From positions 1 through 64,000 of the forward strand of contig JBBMOL010000037.1 in the NCBI GenBank assembly GCA_037954665.1: a stretch of DNA of 64,000 nucleotides, in the 5' to 3' direction. The DNA comes from Laguncularia racemosa (lineage: Eukaryota; Streptophyta; Magnoliopsida; Myrtales; Combretaceae). Every line of letters starts with the position of its first letter. Position 1 is the first letter of the stretch. Made by a program: the position numbers and the translations under genes. The notes below the pieces were generated by a model. The model was given only the letters and a program-made list of their open reading frames with translations, made no database searches and was not told the origin of the DNA. Shown here piece by piece: positions 33,121-44,928 of this stretch.

Positions 33121-35011
33121 GAGTATCTACAAATGGTTTGGTCACCTCTTAACTTATCTTAAGAAAATCGAAATACGTATCTTGAAATGGATCATGCATA
33201 GCATCTTCTTGCATATTCTTGTATATTCCATCACAGTTACATAGGTAATGGAAGGATGTCTTAAGGGAGTATCCTATTCTAACACTACAAAAATGACTAG
33301 AGGATCATCATGTATTAGTATGAATCTATGTTCATTATTTTGTTTTGGGTACATGGATTTGGAGGTATGTAGGTAGGGAAAACACTATTTTCTTTTGGTT
33401 TTTCCTAGGTCTTTACTTAGAAGATCATTCTTCTAGCATAACAATTGATATATAGAGTGTGGCTTTGATTTTGTGTAGCCAAGGATACATATAAGTGTAA
33501 CAAAATCGGTAGCTTGAACTCTGATGGAATTTTAAAATGAACCTTAACCTAAGGTCAAAGAAGGGGTATATTGGTTAGAAATATCCTTAGACTTCATGTA
33601 GTTTCTGGTTGACTACATTTGATGATTAGCATATGATTGCTCATACATTCATGTATTAAAATATTAACTTACTTGTCTTGTGTGAAAGGTGGTTTTGAGC
33701 TGGTATCTCAAAAAGCTTTTGTAGTTTACCCCCCCAGTTTGTCTTACAAGGTACTCTAAAGCTTGGAAATGGGCTAGGAACAAAGTGATGAGTGTTCTAG
33801 ACTTAATCTCTAAGGATAGATGGAGAATTAGAAGATAGTTAAAAATCTAGATGAGTGAATAAGAATTTGTAAAGCTTTTTATTTAGAACTTTATCATTTT
33901 CCAAAACTCTTCTAAACCAATGTTCTTAAATATTGAGATCACTTAGTTTTACTATTTGGAAGGGGATACCGATTCTCGATGATTTTAGTGAATTGTAAGG
34001 TATCGGTTTCCATAGTTATTTTCATAATAATTAATTATATGTACTATAAGTTATGGTGAAGAACGATTATTAAAATAGATTCTTGCAACCTCTGACTTGT
34101 ATGGTGGTTTTCGTATTTCAAGTGCACATGTGACATGGTAACTCTCAAGCAATTCTACTAGGCCCCCTATAGAGCCATTGCAAACTTAATTCTAATTACT
34201 TGGAAACATGTTTAAGTCTTCAAATTGGCTTGTAAGGATTCTATTCTTTTATAAAATTCTAGAAATTTTTCCTAGAATTTTTATTATTCTTTTCTAGGTC
34301 CTTGGTTTGTGTTTTATCCTCTTACTTCCTACTATTTTCATATTTTCCTTGAAGACTTTCATTTCTAAAATTTTCCTAAGGCTATTTCCTTGTATTTAGG
34401 TTTTAGAAATTTTAGAAATCATGCATGAAAATTAGTTTAGCTATTGATTTAGGGCTCAAGGATCAAACCTTGCAATTTTCCACTTTTTTCTACTACTAAA
34501 GTGCCTTGATCATTACCTATGATTTTCTATGATTTGGAATACCTTAAATACATTAGAAAAATACTTATTTAGCTTCCTAAAGTTGGCATCCAAAAGGTGA
34601 ATAATTTCCACATATTTGATGTACATAATGTTTCTCAAAGATCAAACACATTCCACTCAATACATGGTGATTTTTTATCTTGTTCATCATCCTAATCTAG
34701 TGTTTACATCCAAACTTATATCTTATGCTAGATGAAACTAAAATATACATATAGAAATTACAAAACCAGAAGTATATCTCCTATTCAAATATGATGTACA
34801 CAAATATGTGGCTAGATGAAACTAAAATACACATATGGAGCTTACAAAATTAGATGTATATCTCATATTCTAATATGATGTACACAAAAATGGTGACAAA
34901 AAAAAAATTACAAGGAAGAGTGAAGATCCTACACTTGATTGCTCGTTGTGGAAGCTCCAATTATCACCTTCTTGCTTCCTCTTGGAGTAGCTTTTGGTTC
35001 TTACCTTCCCA
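33121..35011. other. Unassigned noncoding DNA, 1.9 kb
   Basis: No coding frame, LTR or PBS recognised. The only internal structure seen is an 84-bp tandem duplication at 34728-34895. It may be old repeat sequence beyond visual recognition. Confidence 0.5.
34728..34895. repeat. 84-bp tandem duplication
   Basis: Two units beginning ctagatgaaactaaaatac at 34728 and 34812, each ending near gatgtacacaaa, with scattered differences. Confidence 0.75.
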
Positions 35012-35450
35012 TGTAATAGAAATCAAAATCCTACATGACCTATCACTAGTGCAAGAGCCAAAGGATTACAAAATTTGGCGATGAGGGTCCTCTTTGAACA
35101 AACCGACCCCAAAAATATTTGTATACTAACATCTTTTCTATTACTTATTTATTGGGCATTCTAACAGGCATACTTGTCGAGTTTTACAAGGCAATGAATA
35201 AACTCACTAAAAGTCAACTGATGGGTTATTCATGGACCAATATAAACTGAAGATGAATTGGACCAACAAATTATTCGCTTGCATCGAGGAACCGACCATT
35301 TGAAGATCTTCTTTTGTACTTGTATTTTTATTATTGAACCAGTCACTTTTTATTCATTTTTTAGACTTTTTGATTTACTTGTAATGCGTGTTTAGAACTG
35401 GCCACCTAAGTGGCTTAGTTGTAATTTTCATGTGATTTTACCTTAATAGG
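35012..35450 (+). repeat. LTR I, first part (family 1, plus strand)
   Basis: Begins near tgtaatagaaatcaaaatcc and carries the usual LTR start text (acctatcactagtgcaagag, ggcgatgagggtcctctttg). It is interrupted at 35450 by the Athila-like element. The LTR resumes at 51420-51425 (atagg duplicated) and ends at 51911. Confidence 0.85.
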
Positions 35451-36884
35451 TGATCGTTGCCAATCGTAGTTTTAATAAATTGAATTCTTGTTCTTAATCC
35501 TACTACGAAGAAATAGGCAAGCGCACCTATCGTAGCGTAATATAGCGAGTAAGCACAAGGTCGTCCCTCAGAGATACACCAACTACTAGTACTAACTCCG
35601 TTCCTATTATCTAACCGTCGCTTAGTAATGTTGGTTGAAACTTAATTACTCTAATCTTAAAACTAATAACTCACTAACAACAATGGTTCTGAAGTTTTAT
35701 CAATTAACAAAAGCAACCTAGATCTTATTCTACTCCTTCTCTATCATGTAATTCATTAGATTTATGAAGATTGGCGTAATTGACTTCTTATACTGTCGAA
35801 TTCTCTAGTCAAGTTAACTACTTTCTCAAGTATATTAACCTATCTAATCCTAGGTTTATCAAATAGGATCTCTCTTTAGTTAATAGCAACCTAGAATTGC
35901 ATAAAGCACATGAATTCGCATCAAAATAATCGATGTAAACAGAAGACTCTTGTTTCCTATCTCTAAAAGAACAATCAAATCTCATTAATTGCATTAAATC
36001 TAATCATAAGAGCAATTTCTCAATTAACTAATATGATATCATGCATAAATTCATATTCCAGATCTATGAATCTAAGAAACAATTGAAGGGCATGCAATTA
36101 ATCATAAGAAAGCCAACAACTTCGCATTAAAAATCAAATCTTCATCACATGACAGAGAAGTTTCAAATAAAATCTAGATTTAGGGTCTACTCCTCCATAA
36201 ATTGGACAAAAGAAATGCAATTACTGGAAGAATAAATAAAATTCATAGTCACAACCCTTAAAGATAGAATCTTCTTCTTCGTGGGTCTTCAATCTCTTTA
36301 GAATCGATAGAATCTTCTTTCCCTTGCTGTTATGAGAGTTAGAGCAAATAAAAAATTCGTAACCTCTATTCTAGGGCAACTAACGGTCTATTTATACATG
36401 TACCCAGGTTGGATACATACACAAGCAGATACACGAGTAGTGTATCTCGTTCGTGTATCTCATGCTTGCTTCCAAGTGTCCTTATGTGAATATACACGAG
36501 CAAGTACATGGGAGTGTACATTGGTCGTGTATTTGAAACATCGTTGAATAGCAGCAAAACTTAGATACACAAGCAAAGTACATGGGCGTGTACTTTGCTC
36601 GTGTACTTTCCAGACATCCGCTTCAGTATACACAAGAAAAGTACATGAGCGTGTATCTCGCTTGTGTACTTTCCAGAATTCTTTTCTTCACATGTATTGT
36701 ATCTAATTCCTTCCAAACTTGATCCGACTCTTCAAAACTCCTTCCCTTAGCTCCAAAATACTCTAGAAGATCCTGAAATTAACATTCATTCCATTAAGCA
36801 TCCTTTTCTTCAACAAATCATCTAAAAATTCAACAATAAAGCACAATTTCATTACTCTAGATAAGGGTATTTTGCGACTTATCA
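35451..36884 (-). repeat. 3' LTR of Athila-like element G (1434 bp)
   Basis: TGATCGTTGCC...GCGACTTATCA. It has an extra ~75-bp segment of acacgag/cgtgta repeats near 36600-36670 that the 5' LTR lacks. Otherwise it is nearly identical to the 5' LTR. Confidence 0.93.
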
Positions 36885-37316
36885 AACTTCCCCACACTTA
36901 AGTCTTTTCTTGTCCTCAAGCAAAATAAAACATTAATCAAACTTCTCATTAATCATGACTGTCGTTACCAAATAATACTACTCACACATTAACATTTATG
37001 AATTTTAATCTTTAAAGCTCAATGCAATCCTTCAATCTAATGAGTGTGCTTCTCACCTTATTATGAAAGTATTGTAACAAAGATACTTTAGTCAAATTTC
37101 TAGGATTAATCAGAGTAAACCAATCTTTACCCTTGTCATTTAACAATGGCTTTCATGATCAAAATTAGACACAAGATCAATTAGAGCAAAAAGAAATGTG
37201 GTACATTTCAAACACCACTAAAGAGTCTATAATCTTCTCAATTATCTCTCTTAGTAAAGCAATCAATAATGAAAATACATTGCATCTATGTTTCCCCTGG
37301 ATTCCTCCTCCTTTTT
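36885..37316 (-). other. PPT and 3' noncoding part of G
   Basis: TAAGTGTGGGGAA (36888-36900, minus strand) next to the LTR is the PPT. The rest up to element O is noncoding Athila sequence. Confidence 0.7.
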
Positions 37317-38167
37317 TGATACGAACCATGCCAACCCGTGACGAAACCCAATACCAATACGTTCGGAAATTTGTTGCCTAAGATGCCCAAACACCTAAAG
37401 TGGAAACCGCGACCCGTTGTCTATAAGTGAGACAAGAACCTTGGTATAAAATGAAGACGCCACAATCGAGATGAAAGACCGATTGATAAGTCGGGATGAA
37501 CGCCATGGAAATTAATCCGATAAGTTCGATTTAGTTCTTGAAGAACCAAGAGAGGTGCCTCTCAAAGATGTTTAATGTTCAAAGATGTAAACTCTAAGTT
37601 GTTCTAAACCCTAGGAGCTTTTATACTAGGGTTACAATTCGTGAAAAACAAGTCTAAAACGACGTAGCTTAGATAAGTTGCGTAAAAACACGAAAACAGA
37701 ACAAGCTGGCCGGCAGGGGATACACGGCCGTGTACACGACCGTGTACTTTGGCCGTATACTTTTCAGTGCACATTCCGGCCATATACAAGACCGTGTACT
37801 TCTAGTTGTGTATCTTTCTGTGGATTTGCTTGACTCCATACACGACCGTGCCTTTTAGCAGTGTGTCTGGCCGTGTATGATTCTGTGTAATCTTGGAATT
37901 CCTACACGGCGTTGCCTTGAAATAACACGCCCTCTTCAACCCGTGTCCAGTGTGACTTGTATAAAAGCAAGGGTCTTCCCATGGTTGTTCCAATCCGTTC
38001 CAACTTCATGATTGCTCCAATCCTTTCCGGCTTCATGGACAACCTTTATCAACCCGTTAAGTGCTTCCTTGAATCGTTTCGCTCGATTTCTTGTGATCGG
38101 TCCAGGCGGCACTTCAAGAAGATCCATATTTCTTCTTCCGACTTGGCTCTCATCATGGATCTCATCA
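37317..38167 (-). repeat. 3' LTR of element O (851 bp)
   Basis: tgatacgaacc...gatctcatca. TATA hairpin at 37607-37633. It has many acacgaccgtgta-type palindromes at 37720-37860. Confidence 0.93.
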
Positions 38168-39414
38168 TTCCCCTCCTCTTGAAAAGGATTTATCCTCAAA
38201 TCATTGCCTGCATCAAATGGACTCAGATCAGTAACATTAAACATGACACTTACCGGATACTTACCTGGTAAATCTTTCTTGTATGCATTATCATTGATTC
38301 TCTCAAGCATTGGAAATGGACCGTCTACCCTAGGGTTCAACTTGGATCTCCTCTGCAATGGAAACCTCTCCTTGCGAAAATGCACCCAAACCCAATCTCC
38401 AGGCTGAAAACTCTTAGGTCTCCTGCCCTTGTTCACCCTTGAAGCGACCCTGGCATTTTCTTTTACAATCTTAATCTTTACCTGTGCATGTAGCTTTCTC
38501 ACAAAATCTGCCTTAGAATCAGCATCAAAACTCACAAACTTGTTAGGTTGCAATGGCAATAAATAAATAGGAACCAATGGGTTAAAACCATACACAATCT
38601 CAAATGGTGAACAATGAGTAGTGCTATGTACAGCCCTATTATATGCAAACTCCACAAATGGTAGGCAATCCTTCCAAGTCCTAATGTTCTTCTCTATGAT
38701 TGCTCCCAACAATTGAATTAAAGTCCTGTTAACCACCTCAATTTGCCCAACAGTTTGTGAGTGACAGATAGTCGAAAACATCCGTTTAGTTCCCAACTTT
38801 TCCCACAATACTCTCAAAAAATGACTCAAAAATTTCTCATCTCGATCACTAACAATGCTCCTAGGTATACCATGCGGACGCACCACCTCTCTAAAGAACA
38901 AATCAATAATGTGTATAGCATCATCAATTTTATGACAAGGAAAGAAATGAACCATTTTAGAAATCCTATCCACAACCACAAAATTAGAATCTCGACCATA
39001 CCTAGACCTAGATAATCCTAACACAAAATCTATGGAAACAACTACCCAAGGCTCATGAGGAATGACACTATACTCATATAACTCATCTAAGAAGTCATCT
39101 AAACGATGAATGGGATGACGATACTTTACCTTAATGTTGTTGATGGTGCGACAGTCAACACACATTCTCCACGTCCCATCCTTCTTAGGCACCAAAATCA
39201 CAGGCACTGCACATGGACTCATGCTCTCTCTCACGTACCCCTTCTCCATTAATTCATCGACCTGCCTTTGGAGTTTCTTTGTCTCCTCCGGATTGCTCCT
39301 ATAAGCTGGCTTGTTTGGAATCGATGCTCTGGGTACAAAGTCAATCTGGTGCTCAATACCACGAATAGGTAATAATCCCTTTGGAATCTCCTCAGGGAAG
39401 ACATCTTCAAAGTC
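37936..39414 (-). pseudogene. RT stub fused to integrase plus LTR-encoded tail (element O)
   Basis: The longest clean frame of family 2: open from after the stop at 39415 to 37936, with a Met at 39249 giving 437 residues. It contains SPCAVPVILVPKK and CVDCRTINNIKVKYRHP, and the junction RLDDFLDELYEYSVIPHEPW. The integrase core follows with SIDFVLGL, SDRDEKFLSHF and QIEVVNRT, so D, D and E are all present. GYF motif (FEIVYGFNPLVP), GPF (RVDGPFPMLERINDNAY), FQEEGN, then the tail GPITRNRAKRFKEALNGLIK come next. The zinc finger is absent. It is listed as a pseudogene because the upstream frame has stops, yet this part alone could still be translated. Confidence 0.85.
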
Positions 39415-39417
39415 CTA

Positions 39418-40524
39418 CACAAGAGACACAACCACACTAGGCAAAGAGTTAGATAAGTCGTTAGTAGTCAAACATGTTTTCTTAAAAACTAGCAACAACA
39501 TAGGTTGCCTCATCACTAACACTCTCCTTACTACACTCGCTCTTGCCACACAACTCTCCTTTTGTAAGGCTGCCCTCTCCTTTTCACTCACCACCAAAGT
39601 TGATCCCCCTTCAACTTGGCCTCTCACACTCTTTCCAGCCTTCCTCTCTTTTTCCTTTTGATCTTGAATTTTATATTCCTTTTTCTTCTCATTGTCTTTT
39701 GCTCTCTCACTCTCACTCTACTTTTCACTCACCTTATGTTTTGCAAAAGACTGTTGTAGCTGCAACTGGTCCTCATACACTTGTTTAGGTGTTAAAGGTT
39801 TAAGATTAAAGCTTTTCCCTTGGTGAACAAGCGTATACTTATTAGAAAAGCCATCATGAAGAACCTTCCTATCAAATTGCCATAGCCTCCCCAACAACAC
39901 ATGACATGCTTGCATTAGCACTACATCACATAACACCTCATCCTCATACCTTCCAATGCGAAAACCAATCAAGGCTTACTTACTCACCTTAGTTTCTCCA
40001 CTATCATTCAGCCATTGCAATTTATATGGACTAGGGTATCTAACAGTTTTGAGCCCCAACCTCTCAACAATAAAATTACTCACTACATTGGTGCAACTCC
40101 CTCCATCAATGATCAAACTAAAAATGTGATCTCCTAGATAACATCTCGTATGAAATATATTCTCTCTTTGCACCTCCTCTTCTTCCTTCACTTGCACATT
40201 CAATGCTCGCTTCACTACTGCCACTAGCCTTCCCATTGCAGGCTCCTCATCATCACTAGCATCCTCTAATGGAGGCATATCTTCTTCTTCACTATCCTCC
40301 TCAGTCTCATACTCTCCATCATCACGCAAAATCATAACACGCCTATTTGGACATTGACTAGCAATATGGCCTCTACCTTGGCATTTAAAACATCTAATGT
40401 CACGATTTCTAGAAGTAGAAGAATCAGGGATACCTTGGTTACCAGGAGTAGAACCCGCTTGCCTCAGCTCCCCTTTTGGTTTGGTGGGTAAAGGCTTTTC
40501 TTCGTTCTTCCATTGATTAGTCTT
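39418..40524 (-). pseudogene. CCHC knuckle, protease and linker (element O)
   Basis: CFKCQGRGHIASQCPN (~40345-40395), then the protease active site LIIDGGSCTNVVSNF (Asp present) and HVLLGRLWQFDRK. A charged linker and GSTLVVSEKERAALQK follow. Stops lie at 39976-39978, 39718-39720 and 39415-39417, all at Gln positions of the relatives. Confidence 0.85.
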
Positions 40525-41421
40525 CTAAGTGGATGAACCATTACCCTGTTGAAATCATGCATTACTACTACCTCTCCTCTTGTGCTGGTTCTCAACCTTT
40601 ATAGCCATGTGAACCATATCCTCCAATTCTACATAATGCTGCAATTCAACCACATTTTGGATTTCTCTATTCAACCCAGCAAGAAACCTAGCCATTGTAG
40701 CCTCTCTATCCTCCTCTACATTCGCCCTAATCATAGTGACTTCCATCTCCTTGAAATACTCATCTACACTTTGGCTTCCCTACCTCAGAGTTTGCAACTT
40801 GTTGTGCAATTCACGATAGTAATACGTAAGCACAAACCGCTTCTTCATCACTCTTTTCATCTCTTCCCAAGACTCAATAGGTGGCTCGCCACTCCATCTT
40901 CTATTCAACATCAGTTGATCCCACCACACTATAACATAATCCGAAAATTCAATGGCAGCAAGTTTTACTTTCTTTCTCCCACTATAGTTGTGACAATCAA
41001 ACACCATTTCTACCTTCTTCTCCCACTCTAAGTACGCCTCGGGATCATTCTTCCCTTGGAAAGGAGGAATCTTCGTCTTTATACTACTCAATTGATCATC
41101 CTCTCTATTCCTATCTCCTCTATCTTCCCAATCTCTGGTTCCTCTATTCCGACCACTATAACCTCTATAACTCCCAACAGAAGGCTCATAAAAATCATCA
41201 TCCGACATTTCATCTCCACCCCTCAGTATTCTCCTAGAACGACTCTCCCTCTTACGCCCTTAGAATACATTTGTGGATTGCTCTAGTCTTTGCTCTACCG
41301 TCTCATGAATTTGTTCCATTCCCTCTTAGAACATCCTCTTCATTTCACCCCTCAACGCCTCAATTACTAACCTAGCATCAAACCTTCCCCTCTCACCTTC
41401 TGGAGAATGTTGCCTCGACAT
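40525..41421 (-). pseudogene. Gag (element O)
   Basis: ATG at 41421 (MSRQHSPEGERGRF). Stops lie at 41326-41328, 41260-41262, 40780-40782, 40555-40557 and 40525-40527. These replace Gln, Gln, Gln, Arg and Trp respectively. Gag core residues as in B and E. No frameshift. Confidence 0.86.
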
Positions 41422-41922
41422 AGTTCCTGTAGAAAAGATTAGTACTAACACAAATATATATATAATTAAACCTCACGATACACTCCCTTACGTGTTTCGC
41501 TCAAATGATGATATCACATAGTCACTCGTGTATTCTCACAAACAACGATGATATCAACTCACCAATTTCCTCTTCTCAATTCTCTTGGAACTAACCCGAA
41601 CTACACCAATTTCCTTCCGTAGAATTCAAAACAACTCTAGGGTTCGTAAATTTTCCTCTATTTTTCTATTCGATTTTTTTTTTTTGTCTCTGTTTTTGCT
41701 TTTGATCACGTTTCTCTTGTCTTTCTTTTCTTTTCTCTTCTTTTTTTTTGTCGTGATTTTTTACTCTCTTTTTTTTTTTTTGTAACAATCGCCTAGTAGA
41801 TATTACACTATAAAAAGACAATCAATACTACGAAATTGAATACGATAATTGATATGAATGATTGGAGTTAGGGTTTTTGATATTACCTTCCTCAACCGAA
41901 CTTGATGTTTTGACAAACCTAA
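41422..41922 (-). other. 5' leader of element O
   Basis: Noncoding, with plus-strand T-rich runs at 41675-41780. The equivalent of the B palindrome is lost. Confidence 0.65.
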
Positions 41923-41934
41923 GCTCTGATACCA
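41923..41934 (-). other. Primer-binding site, tRNA-iMet type (element O)
   Basis: TGGTATCAGAGC on the minus strand, three bases from the LTR. Confidence 0.9.
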
Positions 41935-41937
41935 AAC

Positions 41938-42788
41938 CGATACGAACCATGCCAACCCGTGACGAAACCCAATACCAATACGTTCGGAAATTCATTGCCT
42001 AAGACGCCTAAACACCTAAAGTGGAAACCGCGACCCGTTGTCTATAAGCGAGACAAGAACCTTGGTATAAAATGAAGACGCCACAATCGGGATGAAAGAT
42101 CGATTGATAAGTCGGGATGAACGCCACGGAAATCAATCCGATAAGTTTGATTTAGTTCTTGAAGAACCAAGAGAGGTGCCTCTCAAAGATGTTTAATGTT
42201 CAAAGATGTAAATTCTAAGTTGTTCTAAACCCTAGGAGCTTTTATACTAGGGTTATAATTCGTGAAAAACAAGTCCAAAACGACGTAGCGTAGATAAGTT
42301 GGGTAAAAACACGAAAACAGAACAAGTTGGCCGGCAGGGGATACACGGCCATGTACACGACCGTGTACTTTGGCCGTATACTTTTCTGTGCACATTTCGG
42401 CCACATACACGACCATATACTTCTGGTCGTGTATCTTTCAGTGGATTTGCTTGACTCCATACATGGCCGTGCCTTTTAGCCGTGTGTCTGGCCGTGTATG
42501 ATTCTATGCAATCTTGGAATTCCTACACGGCCGTGCCTTGAAATTACACACCCTCTTCAACCTGTGTCCAATGTGACTTGTATAAAAGCAAGGGTCTTCC
42601 CATGGTTGTTCCAATCCGTTCCAACTTCATGATTGCTCCAATCCTTTCCAGCTTCATGGACAACCTTTATCAACCCGTTAAGTGCTTCCTTGAATCGTTT
42701 CGCTCGATTTCTTGTGATCGGTCCAAGCGGCACTTCAAGAAGATCCACATTTCTTCTTCCGGCTTGGCTCTCATCATGGATCTCATCA
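41938..42788 (-). repeat. 5' LTR of element O (851 bp)
   Basis: Same length as the 3' LTR. In the first 80 bases five differences are seen, mostly C/T. TATA hairpin at 42228-42254. Confidence 0.93.
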
Positions 42789-44478
42789 TTTTTGGTTGAT
42801 CTCTTCAAAGATTTTATTCTTTGTAATAGTTCACTGGTTTCATCATTTTTTCTTTTTTTTTTTGTTTAGGATCTTGCAACCCATGTAATGAGTTTTCAGC
42901 CGATAATCCTAGGCTCGTCACCCAAGTTAATGAACGTTATCCCCTCAATTGAAGGCGTTCAGGTGGGCTTAATTGCTCGAGTTACAGGACCCTCTCAACT
43001 TTTGCCTTTATGGTATTTCATTTTGTTGCGGTAATTTCCTCGGTCGGCCGATCCCAGGCCAGACGACCTTAGGTAACCCGGTTTTAAAGGAACCCCATCA
43101 ATCCTCTATTACCTTAACTTATTATTTTGACTAGTTAGTAGCGGAGTCAAACTTCGCTCTTCTCAGGGACCAAAGCCTACCCATACTAACCAATCCTTTA
43201 TTTTTCAAGTATAACATGCTTTCATTAAATTATTACTTTAAAGAGATCTTCTAAGAAGGATCACCAAGAGAATCATTTCATTTGCCCTTTCATGAAAGAT
43301 TAAATGACTCTCAAGATCTTTAAGTTTCACAACGATTTTATCCCATAACTTTGACTAAGTATCAATGTTCCAACGAAGACAAAGGTGACATGCACAACAC
43401 TCTTTTGGAGGAATTCATTCACTAAATGCTAAAATACTATGTAATTTGCAATCATGATTTCAAAATTCGATTATCAAGCAAAAAGAAAAAAAGATATGGG
43501 AAAATTTTGAATGACTCATACAATTCAGCACAACCCTTATCAAATTTCTTTAGTATCCCCTTCCCCACACTTAGATTGAGACATTATCCCCAATGTCTTT
43601 ATCATTCAAGAATGCAATGGTCTCAAAATAAGTTAGGGTCGTTAATTACACAAAGAAAATGATAGGACTTGCATTGGGTTTTCGAAAAAAGGAGGAAGAT
43701 AGCACAGTTGAGATACACAACCAAGGTACACGATCGTGTACCTGATTGTGTATCTACCCATCTCATACATGCAAAAATTACCATAGGAACGCTCAAAATC
43801 AGGTCTTGTGGCTTTAGTATACTATCAATCTACCTTCCTGAAGGCAAAAAATGTAACTACAACACACCCAAAGCATCCTTAAACGATAAAGTTCAAATCT
43901 TGATTCTAAGAAGCTAGGTGCGATAGTTTAGTGATCATAAAAAAAAGGCCTCATAACTTCGTTTCTAAGAAGAAGATCGGAAAAGAAACACAACAACATT
44001 GTTCTAGAAACCCACAAAATCAAAGTCCCAAATATTCATGTTCAAACCCTAACTGTCGATTCACTTGGTTGGCAGCCACTCATGACATCAATCATACATG
44101 CATTCACGTGAGTTCAAAATGTCTACAGATCTATCAACAATCGACTTCCAAAATGCGAAATCACTCATCATACCATCATCATAGATGCAAGCATGTATGG
44201 TAGTCGTAAAAGAAAACCGAGTAGCAACCATATTGCAATAAGTATTGAAGAAGAAGAAGAGAAAACTTACTTACCTTGAATCCTTGAAACGGAAGAAATT
44301 TATGGTGTGGAAAGAACAACCACGGTATGGAGGAGTAGAGTGGGAGTGAGTGGGTCAGATACACGAATGGAGAATGGGTCGTGTAAATGGCAGAGTGAAG
44401 TGAGGAGGCCTTTTATAGTCCGAACAGAAAAATTAGATATACGACCAAGTACACGGTCGTGTACTTTGGATTCCTTTT
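42789..44478 (-). other. Athila G post-pol noncoding region
   Basis: 1.7 kb with no supported frame. It contains a PPT-like 13-mer TAAGTGTGGGGAA (minus strand) at 43561-43573. The env-like gene known in some Athila elements is not recognisable. Confidence 0.6.
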
Positions 44479-44928
44479 TGTGGGTTAGATACACGAGTGT
44501 GTACCTTGTTCGTGTATCGTGGGAGAGCATTTTGTGGGTTAGATACATGACTAGGTACACGAGCGTGTATCTTGTTCATGTATCATGGGAGAACATTCTG
44601 TGAGTCAAATACACAACCAGGTACACGAGCGTGTACCTTGTTCGTGTATCGTGGGAGAGCATTCTGTGGGTTAGATACATGACCAGGTACACGAGCATAT
44701 ACCTTATTCGTGTATCATGGGAGAGCATTCTGTGAGTCAAATACACGACCAGGTACACGAGCATATACCTTGTTCGTGTATATAGTGGGGGTGTTCTGTA
44801 GGTCAACTACACGACCAGGTACATGAGCGTATACCTTATTCGTGTATATAGAGGGGGTGTTCTGTGGGTCAGATACACGACCAGGTACACGAGTGTGTAC
44901 CTTGTTCGTGTATCTCTGATATGTACAC
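44479..44928. repeat. 66-bp tandem array of nested palindromes
   Basis: Units start at 44479 (54 bp), then 44533, 44599, 44665, 44731, 44797 and 44863, each exactly 66 bp apart. In the consensus unit GATACACGA ... TCGTGTATC forms an outer inverted repeat around an inner GGTACACG-AG-CGTGTACC. The best inner copy is at 44620-44637. A 66-bp period is a multiple of three, which is why frames stay open on both strands; these are not genes. Located in the post-pol region of Athila G. Confidence 0.9.

Larger units (their letters stand above)
37317..42788 (-). mobile_element. Element O: Ty3/gypsy with RT-integrase fusion (family 2), nested in G
   Basis: LTRs 37317-38167 and 41938-42788, both 851 bp, PBS 41923-41934, PPT 38168-38180, target duplication TTTTT. 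One minus-strand frame runs from ATG 41421 to 37936, 1162 codons, with no frameshift and eight nonsense codons. It has the same RT/RNase H deletion as B. The terminal start of the 5' LTR has TG changed to CG. Confidence 0.93.

Noticed and set aside
36332..36557. Frames within the Athila LTR on both strands
   Set aside because: They span palindromic acacgag/cgtgta repeats in a noncoding LTR and are not conserved in the other LTR.
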